This document shows positions 1 through 5,813 of a stretch of 9,559 nucleotides of DNA, one piece after another. The notes below the pieces were generated by a model that did no database searches, had not been told where the DNA came from, and saw nothing but the letters and a program-made list of their open reading frames with translations. Position numbers and translations under genes: made by a program. The first letter of the stretch is position 1; each line of letters starts with the position of its first letter. Origin of the DNA: CAZIOI01 sp964540855 (GTDB lineage: Bacteria; Patescibacteriota; UBA1384; DTJR01); the NCBI GenBank assembly GCA_964540855.1, contig CAZIOI010000021.1, forward strand, positions 1-9,559. The letters run 5' to 3'.

Positions 1-7
1 ATCGCCA

Positions 8-2260
8 TTATAAAATCGGAGCTGAAAAGTTTTCTGTTTTGAGTTTTTCGAGAACTTCCATTTCTTTCGACCTCTCTTGCTCGATCTCTTTTTCCGCAAC
101 AACCTTTGCGCGGCAATAATTATCTCTGGTATAGGCGACAATTTGATCTTTAAAAGTCGATGTCGGAGCCTCAAGACGCAAGGTTCTGGCCGAAAATGCC
201 TCTTTGACTTCGTCATCAATAGACATCTTGAGATATATCTCTTGGACACCAAGGTTTGTAATGTCTCCCGCTTTAAATCTGGGCTCGAATTCTTGCTCCA
301 TCAGCAGAGCGTCTTCCGGACCGATTCTAAACGAAATAATTGTGCCAACATTACCGAAAACCGTCTTTTTAACCACATCATTCAATTGCGATACATATTG
401 ATGCGCGACGGTTAGCGACAGTTTATATTTTCTGGACTCGGACAAAATATTAGCAAAAGAATCCGTAGCAAAGTTCTGAAACTCATCGACATACAGATAA
501 AATGGAACGCGCTGATTTTCGGGAACTTCGGACCGCGCAAGCGCCGCCTGAAAGATTTTGGTGATAACCATAGAACCCAGAAGCGAGGTGTTTTCTTCCC
601 CTAGTACGCCTTTTGGCAGTTTTACAAACAAAATCTTTTTGCCGTCCATTATCTCGGACATCTTCAGTTTGTTAGTTTCTTGGCTGACGATGTTTCTGAT
701 CAAAGAGTCAGAAACGAACTGACCGATTTTATTTAAAATCGGCATAATTGCCTCGGAGTCAAACTTTTCACTCCAACCGGCAAATTCGTTCGTCCAGAAG
801 TTTTTGACAACTTGGTCATCAATCGTTTTTATGATTTCTTGACGATATTCGCGGTCGGTCAGAATAAGCAGGATCGACATAACCGAGGCCTTGGGCGCAT
901 CCAAAAGCGCCAAAATCGTCATACGCATAACGTGCTCGAGACGCGGCGACCAGTTTGCGCCGAAAGATTTTTTGAAAATCTCGATCAGACCGGTTGCAAC
1001 TTGCTGTCGAAAAATTTTATCGACTTTTTCAATCGGGTTAAAAGATATCGGGTGGCTCTCATCGGTCGCATTGAAAAATATGACATCTTTAACACGAGAC
1101 TCCGGAACAAATGGGATGCAATTTTCGATCAGATCTCCGTGCGGGTCAATTACACAGACGCCCTGGCCGGATTCGATATCATTTTTGATCAACTGCTCCT
1201 GAAGTTTCGATTTACCGGAACCGGATTTGCCGATGACATACATATGGCGGACTCTATCGCGGCGTTTTATGCCAAATGTTTCCCTAATATTTCTGTAATT
1301 GGTTTTTCCAAATAAACAAATCTCGCTTGCCGGTGTATTTTCGGCGGTTGGCAAGCCAAGCGGCGGTTCCGCTTTTGGCGCCAAGATTTTGTAAAGGTTT
1401 GGCACCGACGCCGTATCAACCGGAAAATGGAATATTGTGCTGATTTCCTCGGCCGTAAAAAACGGTGCGCTTTTTGCAAAATCGGATGAAACAATGTGAT
1501 CAATTTCCGTTTCGCTGACCGGTTTTATTCTGTATTGAAATTCGTTAAATTCGCTTTCCAATTTGTGGAAAACTTGTGCTATGGGTTCCAACTTTGCGCG
1601 CGCCAAATTATATTCCTCGGAAAACAGCAACAAATCTATCTCAGTCATAAACAAGGGTTGTTTGTTCTTTTTAATCGCCTCATCCATCGCGCGAGAACGG
1701 ACCTCGCCGGAGAGCTGTTTGGAAAATATTCCCTGAACAAAGTTAACCCTGTCCTTGAAATTTTTTGTTCCCAGTTGCACAGAACGCTTAAATGAAAAGA
1801 GAACTCTATCATAATCCATCGGTTTCAACTTGATCTGAAAATAAAAATTTTCGCTCGCCGAGAGACGGCTGAATTGGTTGTAAATATCTGCTAAAAACGA
1901 CCCCTCCAGCTGCTCAAAATTCAAAAACGGAAAATGATCGCCGTGTTTCAGCTTGAGTGTCCCGTGGGCACCGGTTTCGGGTTTTTGTTCCTTAATAAAA
2001 TTTCTGGTTATCTGTTCAATTTCCACTTTCGGGAAAACAGAGTAAACCTGGTTTTCCAGTACCGAATAAAACCTCTCCGGCATTTTTACAGTGTAAAAAA
2101 TGCGCTTGTTTATCATATTGAGAGAGATCGTAAACGGAATATTCTTCATAATACGCGAGAGCGTTTTTAGAAATTCGCTAAAAACGCGAATATCAAAAGT
2201 CGCGTTCTGCGGCAGTCGGATGACGTACTCTCTGGTTTCTTCCGGAAAATTTTGTTCCAT
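8..2260 (-). CDS. VirD4/TraG-like P-loop ATPase (conjugative coupling protein type)
   Basis: A 750-residue ATPase of the HerA/VirD4/TraG group, which pump or move DNA or protein substrates. Walker A is GKSGSGKS at residues 344-351, followed by a conserved VIDPHGDL at 370-377. Walker B is FYLYVDEFQNF at 587-597 (Asp592, Glu593), and the AHQY of 619-622 matches the glutamine-bearing motif after Walker B in VirD4-type proteins. Residues 1-300 have no P-loop and resemble the family-specific N-terminal region I recall from patescibacterial homologues. The C terminus (about 720-743) is a charged Glu/Lys-rich helix. I see no transmembrane segment, unlike classical VirD4. The start is ATG 2260; no Shine-Dalgarno sequence precedes it, but a promoter lies just upstream. 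No relaxase, VirB4 or pilus gene is nearby, so the substrate (DNA or protein) is unknown. The ATPase class is firm; a role in conjugation is not. Confidence 0.9.
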   Translation of the reverse strand: MEQNFPEETREYVIRLPQNATFDIRVFSEFLKTLSRIMKNIPFTISLNMINKRIFYTVKMPERFYSVLENQVYSVFPKVEIEQITRNFIKEQKPETGAHGTLKLKHGDHFPFLNFEQLEGSFLADIYNQFSRLSASENFYFQIKLKPMDYDRVLFSFKRSVQLGTKNFKDRVNFVQGIFSKQLSGEVRSRAMDEAIKKNKQPLFMTEIDLLLFSEEYNLARAKLEPIAQVFHKLESEFNEFQYRIKPVSETEIDHIVSSDFAKSAPFFTAEEISTIFHFPVDTASVPNLYKILAPKAEPPLGLPTAENTPASEICLFGKTNYRNIRETFGIKRRDRVRHMYVIGKSGSGKSKLQEQLIKNDIESGQGVCVIDPHGDLIENCIPFVPESRVKDVIFFNATDESHPISFNPIEKVDKIFRQQVATGLIEIFKKSFGANWSPRLEHVMRMTILALLDAPKASVMSILLILTDREYRQEIIKTIDDQVVKNFWTNEFAGWSEKFDSEAIMPILNKIGQFVSDSLIRNIVSQETNKLKMSEIMDGKKILFVKLPKGVLGEENTSLLGSMVITKIFQAALARSEVPENQRVPFYLYVDEFQNFATDSFANILSESRKYKLSLTVAHQYVSQLNDVVKKTVFGNVGTIISFRIGPEDALLMEQEFEPRFKAGDITNLGVQEIYLKMSIDDEVKEAFSARTLRLEAPTSTFKDQIVAYTRDNYCRAKVVAEKEIEQERSKEMEVLEKLKTENFSAPIL

Positions 2261-2272
2261 GACTATATCGTG

Positions 2273-2301
2273 ATATTACTCTATTGGTCGGTTTTGTTCA
2301 A
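2273..2301 (-). promoter_or_regulatory. Candidate sigma-70-type promoter of the VirD4-like gene
   Basis: On the minus strand there is a -35 box TTGAAC (2301-2296), a 17-base spacer and a -10 box TAATAT (2278-2273). The -10 box ends 12 bases before the ATG at 2260. A start site about 7 bases after the -10 box would leave a leader of only around 5 bases, with no room for a ribosome binding site, and none is seen. This is consensus matching by eye. Confidence 0.45.
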
Positions 2302-2307
2302 TCATAC

Positions 2308-2344
2308 CAACAAGGCGCTCTTTAGCGCCTTGTTGATTTTTTTT
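2308..2344 (+). terminator. Perfect 12-bp hairpin with U8 tail, oriented for plus-strand transcripts
   Basis: CAACAAGGCGCT (2308-2319) pairs perfectly with AGCGCCTTGTTG (2324-2335) around a CTTT loop. One A and then eight T follow on the plus strand (2337-2344), a textbook intrinsic terminator for rightward transcription. Both flanking genes are on the minus strand. In that direction the hairpin is preceded by A8 but followed by GTATGATTG, with no U tract. It may therefore block rightward antisense transcription, or serve as a weak end for the gene that stops at 2364. Confidence 0.7.
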
Positions 2345-2363
2345 GGGGGTTAGGGATTTGTGG

Positions 2364-2801
2364 TTATTCGTTGCGGAATCTGCCCTTTGGATTTTCGCCA
2401 CCCATATAAGACTGCAGTTTGGTCGAATCAATACCATTGTCCGACATCCATTTGCGCATCTCATCCCTGTGGGTCTGGCGAGCTTGCCCTTGTTGCTCGC
2501 GGAATGAATTCCTCTTTTCCGTTAACTCTTGCTTTTGATCCTCGGTTATCACACCATCGGAAACAGCCGCATCGAGCTTTGAGTCCTGTGCCGCTTGACG
2601 CTCCTGTTGTCTCTGGGTATGGAGTTCGCTAACAACGCTTTCGACCTCGTCTTTATCGAGATTGAATTTCTCGACAATTTTCTCTACGAGTGTTGAGCCG
2701 CCGAAGTTACCATCATCCGCTTTAGCATAATTTAGCCCTGTCCAGCCCAAGCCGACTAATGCGAGCGCAACAACCGGTGCTACTATATATCTTGCCTTCA
2801 T
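2364..2801 (-). CDS. Secreted or membrane-anchored helical protein (DUF2680-like)
   Basis: A 145-residue exported protein of unknown function. Residues 1-28 form a signal peptide or anchor: Lys2 and Arg4, then a hydrophobic stretch at about 6-23, then an Ala-Lys-Ala cleavage-like site at 26-28. The mature part (29-145) is polar and predicted to be helical. It has a segment FNLDKDEVESVV (46-57), a charged stretch QRQQERQ (63-69) and the pattern LDAAVSDGVITEDQKQEL (76-93). The last of these recalls DUF2680-type secreted proteins, in which short helices alternate with 'xxDGxITxEQ' turns. No cysteine is present. I chose ATG 2801 over an upstream in-frame ATG at 2837 because GAGGTGG stands 8 bases before it and the signal peptide begins there. 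It is separated from the gene above by a hairpin, so it is probably transcribed alone. A candidate -35 box (TTGTAC, minus strand of 2845-2850) has no convincing -10 partner. Confidence 0.75.
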   Translation of the reverse strand: MKARYIVAPVVALALVGLGWTGLNYAKADDGNFGGSTLVEKIVEKFNLDKDEVESVVSELHTQRQQERQAAQDSKLDAAVSDGVITEDQKQELTEKRNSFREQQGQARQTHRDEMRKWMSDNGIDSTKLQSYMGGENPKGRFRNE

Positions 2802-2870
2802 TTCGTTCACCACCTCTCTGATTAAATTATTCGACAAATAAAGAGTACAAAAGAAAACTGAAAAATAGCT

Positions 2871-2923
2871 TATAAATTGTTTATACGGCGGACCCGCCGC
2901 GTTGATGTAACGCGGCGGGTCCG
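2871..2923 (-). terminator. GC-rich 15-bp hairpin plus adjacent AT-rich inverted repeat
   Basis: CGGACCCGCCGCGTT (2889-2903) pairs perfectly with AACGCGGCGGGTCCG (2909-2923) around the loop GATGT. The hairpin begins four bases after the minus-strand stop of the gene at 2928. Three bases further on lies a second inverted repeat, TATAAA-TTG-TTTATA (2871-2885). There is no U tract directly after the GC hairpin; the first T-rich run on the minus strand is about 20 bases away. It probably ends transcription of the gene above, but it could also be a mobile or regulatory palindrome. Confidence 0.5.
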
Positions 2924-2927
2924 TGGT

Positions 2928-3878
2928 TCAGCTGGTGTCATTTTCTGACACAGTGACAGTTCGCCCACCCATATCAGCTGATCTATCGATAGCTGAGAGG
3001 ACCATGGACGACATAAACGCCCGTGGCCAAAGAGCGGTAGGCACCGAATAGTGCACCTCTCTTTCCATAAGCTCTCCTTGCGCGAAAAAAAGCCACTCTG
3101 ACACCGCATAACAGTGTCTCCGATACGATCTGTACCTCTTTCCCAGCCTCCCGAACGGTAAGACCCCCCCCATGTAGTACATTATCTCGTACCGGTCACC
3201 AAAGACCAAAAATTCATCTTCCTGTAAACCCTCTACGGTTTCTATCACCGCAGTACAGGAATCCGAAAATCTAATATGTACCCACATTTTTTTTTCGATA
3301 AGTAATGAAGAATTCCCTGGCGTTACAGCCTGCACCGTTGCTTTGTTACTCTGGAATATCCAGACCAACGAAGCAACCACATCATGCAGACGGAAATACG
3401 GCCAATAGTTGTCTGCGTAGCCCATGGTAACGCGGATCATCTTGTGGCCTTTTATGCGAAAAACCTCTTCTTTGAACTCAGTCAATCCTTGCTGTAGTCT
3501 CTCTATCGGCATGAGCCTAACTTCTACCCCAGTTGCATCTATTTCTTTAATTAACAACTGGTGCCATTGCGAACCGCCCCCTTTGAACGGTCCCGTGACA
3601 AGAAGGTGTTTCGTCCCCGCCTCTGCAAACACGCGGATTGTTTCCGCCAGATTTGGTTGCGTCCCGTGGGGTATCCACAGAACAGCAGCCTCATACTGTT
3701 GTCCTGCAGCCTCGGGAATGAGGCTGTTGGCATTTTCAGGCGTTACCCACACTGCCTCTGGTTCACGCCCAGTCTCACGAACACCTTCTATCAGCCATTG
3801 TACTTGTCTCCTGTCTTCGTCTTCTTGCCCTACTTTCGGGCTTACAACAAATACTACTTTGCGTATGTGCTCAGACAT
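2928..3878 (-). CDS. Divergent Gfo/Idh/MocA-like oxidoreductase homologue, probably degenerate
   Basis: A 316-residue soluble protein that I match to the Gfo/Idh/MocA NAD(P)-dependent oxidoreductase fold by pattern, not by strong identity. Residues 61-75 (YEAAVLWIPHGTQPN) resemble the 'yDavviatPn..H' strand and turn. Residues 88-97 (GTKHLLVTGP) resemble 'GKHVLvEKP', LHDVVASLVWIF (164-175) resembles the conserved 'HdiDllrwl' helix, and 289-310 resemble the closing helix and strand. The family's GxGxxG dinucleotide loop is not visible near the N terminus, and the EKP lysine position reads TGP (95-97). It may therefore be inactive or have a changed role. ATG 3878 is chosen because GGAGGTGAG stands about 6 bases upstream; an upstream in-frame start at 3938 lacks support. 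By hand count, three 60-base rows average about 53% G+C, against about 34% in two rows of the neighbouring kinase gene, which suggests acquisition from elsewhere. No partner gene for sugar or inositol metabolism is nearby. Confidence 0.55.
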   Translation of the reverse strand: MSEHIRKVVFVVSPKVGQEDEDRRQVQWLIEGVRETGREPEAVWVTPENANSLIPEAAGQQYEAAVLWIPHGTQPNLAETIRVFAEAGTKHLLVTGPFKGGGSQWHQLLIKEIDATGVEVRLMPIERLQQGLTEFKEEVFRIKGHKMIRVTMGYADNYWPYFRLHDVVASLVWIFQSNKATVQAVTPGNSSLLIEKKMWVHIRFSDSCTAVIETVEGLQEDEFLVFGDRYEIMYYMGGVLPFGRLGKRYRSYRRHCYAVSEWLFFAQGELMEREVHYSVPTALWPRAFMSSMVLSAIDRSADMGGRTVTVSENDTS

Positions 3879-3979
3879 AGATAGCTCACCTCCAACACAT
3901 TTTGTCAAAGAAATCACAGGTTGGCTGCAAACTACCAAAAAATGCCACTTAGATCAAGTACTGGACTAAAAAATTACAA

Positions 3980-4990
3980 TCAAAGCTGGACTGTAAACTC
4001 GCTCCCCTTGCCGGGAGTGCTTTTTACGGAAATTTTGCCTGAGTGTAGCTCGACTATTTGCTTAGCAAGTGATAGTCCCAAGCCATAACCATTTGCTTTC
4101 GCTTTTGTTCTAGACGTGTCCGCACGATAAAATCGTTCAAAAATATGATCTAATTCGCCGGCCTTGATACCTATACCTTCGTCGATAATTTTGACTATCG
4201 GTCGTTTTGCTTCTTCGGAAATTTGGATTTTGATTGTTTTATCACGTTCGCTATATTTGATCGCGTTATCCAAAAGAATGACGAATAGTTCGACAAGACT
4301 TTGTTTGTCGGCAACCACTACCGAATCATTTAGTTTGTTTTTAAACACAATTTTTTTATGCTGCGCCAGAGATTCTACCCTCTGATAAGCCTCTGTTATC
4401 ACCTCGGACAGACTGACTTTTTCAAGATTTTTTTCGCCCTCCTTATATCGCGCCAATTTCAATAAACTGTCAGACAAAGATTCAAGCTTTGCAATTTCTT
4501 CGATATTACTTTTTAGAAAATTTTTTGCATCAGTAAGCGACAATTTTTCATCGCGAAGAGCCACCTCTATTTCCGTCCGCATCGCAGCCAATGGCGTTCT
4601 AAGCTCGTGGGAAGCATCGGCTGTAAATCTGTTTTGGCTTTCTAAGGCATCTTCGATCGGTCTCATTGTCCATCGCGCCAAATAATAACTGGCGGCCGAG
4701 GACATAAAAAGTATCAGAAGATTAAAATACACAAGGTTGGACTTTAGCTGATCCAAGGATTCTTTCGTCTGCTGCTCGCGGAGCTGATCAAATTGTCCGA
4801 ACGGAACACCAAACGGCTGATCCTCAATAATATTTCTCATAGCCCTACCCTGCTTCGTGAGCCCACGATCAATTTCGACAGCCGAGATTTTATACACAGC
4901 GAAGCTAAAACCTACGCTTATAGCCATAACTATTAGCACGTAATAGGCGGCGAGACGTAAATATGGCGAGAATGATTTCGGCTTACTCAT
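3980..4990 (-). CDS. Sensor histidine kinase of the OmpR-partner type
   Basis: A 336-residue membrane kinase that senses an envelope signal and phosphorylates the adjacent regulator. TM1 spans about 10-33, a short extracytoplasmic loop about 36-85, and TM2 about 86-104. Only about 20 residues join TM2 to the H-box, too short for a full HAMP domain. The H-box is DASHELRTPL (125-134, phospho-acceptor His128). The N-box is LLDNAIKYS (239-247, Asn242), G1 is DEGIGI (270-275), the F-box is FERF (284-287) and G2 is GYGLGLS (301-307). ATG 4990 is preferred because it overlaps the regulator's stop by 8 bases (ATGAGTAA), typical of translational coupling. An upstream in-frame TTG at 5059 would extend 77 bases into the regulator and adds no membrane segment. 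The small loop (about 50 residues) suggests sensing near the membrane, as in kinases linked to antimicrobial peptides or cell-wall stress; the signal itself is unknown. Confidence 0.93.
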   Translation of the reverse strand: MSKPKSFSPYLRLAAYYVLIVMAISVGFSFAVYKISAVEIDRGLTKQGRAMRNIIEDQPFGVPFGQFDQLREQQTKESLDQLKSNLVYFNLLILFMSSAASYYLARWTMRPIEDALESQNRFTADASHELRTPLAAMRTEIEVALRDEKLSLTDAKNFLKSNIEEIAKLESLSDSLLKLARYKEGEKNLEKVSLSEVITEAYQRVESLAQHKKIVFKNKLNDSVVVADKQSLVELFVILLDNAIKYSERDKTIKIQISEEAKRPIVKIIDEGIGIKAGELDHIFERFYRADTSRTKAKANGYGLGLSLAKQIVELHSGKISVKSTPGKGSEFTVQL

Positions 4991-5660
4991 CAGAAATTTT
5001 GTAGCCGAATCCCCGAGCTGTTTGAATATATTGTTTAGCATTTTTGTAGGGTTTATCAATTTTATTTCTTAGATAACCGATATAAACTTCGACAGTATTG
5101 GGAAGAATGTCGGCATCATAATCCCAAACATGGTTGATTATACTATCTTTTGTCAAAATCCTACCGTAATTTCTCATTAGATATTCCAGTAAGGCAAATT
5201 CTTTCTGGGACAGACTAATTTTTTTGCCGGCCCTTCCGACCTCGTAAGTTAGAGTATTTAATTTCAAATCACCGACTATAAATTCATTTTGGTTTAACTC
5301 CTGCGGGCGACGAAGAAGGGCTTTTATGCGAGCTAAAAGTTCTTCAAACGCAAACGGCTTAACGAGATAGTCATCCGCTCCGCAATTTAGCCCTTCAACA
5401 CGATCGGAAATTTTGTCTTTGGCCGTAAGCATCAAAATAGGCGTGTTGATTTTTTTTTCTCTCAAAATGCGACAAATATCGACGCCATCAACTTCGGGTA
5501 ACATACGGTCGAGGATGATTAAATCATATTCTATTGTAGCCGCGTTTCCCAAGCCGTCCTTACCATCGTAAGAGACATCTGCAGCATAGGACTCTTGCTG
5601 CAGACCCTTTTTCAATGCATTTGCTATTTTGTGGTCGTCTTCGACGATTAGAATTCTCAT
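4983..5660 (-). CDS. OmpR/PhoB-family response regulator
   Basis: A 225-residue DNA-binding response regulator. The receiver domain (1-117) has the acidic pair Glu7-Asp8-Asp9, the phospho-acceptor Asp51 (LIILDRMLP), the switch threonine Thr79 and the conserved Lys101 before Pro102. The winged-helix effector domain (about 126-223) has the family's usual C-terminal signature: TVEVYIGYLRNKID, then ARGFGYKI. The length is typical of the family. The start is ATG 5660. No Shine-Dalgarno sequence precedes it, and a promoter-like sequence ends 8 bases upstream, so the message may be leaderless. The kinase gene follows with an 8-base overlap. The gene lies divergently from the MacA/MacB operon across a 153-base region with paired repeats suited to a tandem-binding dimer, so it probably controls both directions. 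Confidence 0.95.
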   Translation of the reverse strand: MRILIVEDDHKIANALKKGLQQESYAADVSYDGKDGLGNAATIEYDLIILDRMLPEVDGVDICRILREKKINTPILMLTAKDKISDRVEGLNCGADDYLVKPFAFEELLARIKALLRRPQELNQNEFIVGDLKLNTLTYEVGRAGKKISLSQKEFALLEYLMRNYGRILTKDSIINHVWDYDADILPNTVEVYIGYLRNKIDKPYKNAKQYIQTARGFGYKISDE

Positions 5661-5668
5661 GTCAAGAC

Positions 5669-5697
5669 ATTTTATACGCTTTAATCCTGAGAATCAA
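5669..5697 (-). promoter_or_regulatory. Candidate promoter of the response regulator gene
   Basis: On the minus strand there is a -35 box TTGATT (5697-5692), a 17-base spacer and a -10 box TAAAAT (5674-5669). The ATG is at 5660, only 8 bases after the -10 box, so transcription would begin at or within a few bases of the start codon. The -35 box fills exactly the 6-base gap between the two half-sites of the minus-strand repeat pair. Binding of the regulator there would directly affect this promoter. Confidence 0.5.
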
Positions 5698-5702
5698 CTT
5701 AG
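5687..5702 (-). promoter_or_regulatory. Predicted response regulator box 1 (faces the regulator gene)
   Basis: Read on the minus strand this is CTAAG-TTGATT-CTCAG: two similar 5-base half-sites whose starts are 11 bases apart, one helical turn. OmpR/PhoB regulators bind such tandem direct repeats as head-to-tail dimers. The box covers the candidate -35 element of the regulator gene. An equivalent box lies in the opposite orientation 17 bases away. Confidence 0.5.
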
Positions 5703-5719
5703 AAAGACCATTATTTTTC

Positions 5720-5735
5720 TTAAGCTTTCTCTCAG
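5720..5735 (+). promoter_or_regulatory. Predicted response regulator box 2 (faces the exporter operon)
   Basis: Read on the plus strand this is TTAAG-CTTTCT-CTCAG, matching box 1 in half-site sequence and in the 11-base period. The shared pattern is YTMAG-N6-CTCAG, followed in both copies by a TTAA-containing stretch. It lies 78 bases before the GTG of the MacA-like gene. A weak -10-like TTAAAT (5763-5768) begins 27 bases after the box and lacks a good -35 box, as expected if the promoter needs an activator. Confidence 0.5.
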
Positions 5736-5813
5736 TTTAATGAAGCACAATTGATTTGCAAGTTAAATTGCTCAAAAAAATGAAAAAATTATGCCAATGC
5801 GCAGAGGAGTTTT

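Noticed and set aside
812..1315. Long plus-strand open frame (167 residues) opposite the VirD4-like gene
   Set aside because: It lies entirely antisense to a well-supported ATPase, shows no recognisable motif and has no ribosome binding site or promoter.
3939..3961. Possible promoter TTGATC-N17-TAGTTT (minus strand) upstream of the oxidoreductase-like gene
   Set aside because: The -10 match is poor (three of six), so it is not listed as a feature.
3424..3969. Plus-strand open frame of 181 residues opposite the oxidoreductase-like gene
   Set aside because: It has the Ser/Thr/Pro/Cys-rich composition typical of a shadow frame. The minus-strand frame has a strong Shine-Dalgarno sequence and a domain-like pattern.
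3961..3992. Direct repeat CTGGACT at 3961-3967 and 3986-3992 around the kinase stop
   Set aside because: Seven bases is short enough to arise by chance, and no mobile element, duplication or structure accompanies it.
4991..5059. Extended kinase start (TTG 5059, giving 359 residues)
   Set aside because: It would overlap the regulator by 77 bases and adds a stretch without membrane or domain features. ATG 4990 gives a normal short overlap.
5758..5771. Small inverted repeat GCAA-GTTAAA-TTGC before the MacA-like gene
   Set aside because: Four-base arms are too short to support an operator claim beside the stronger 11-base-period repeats.
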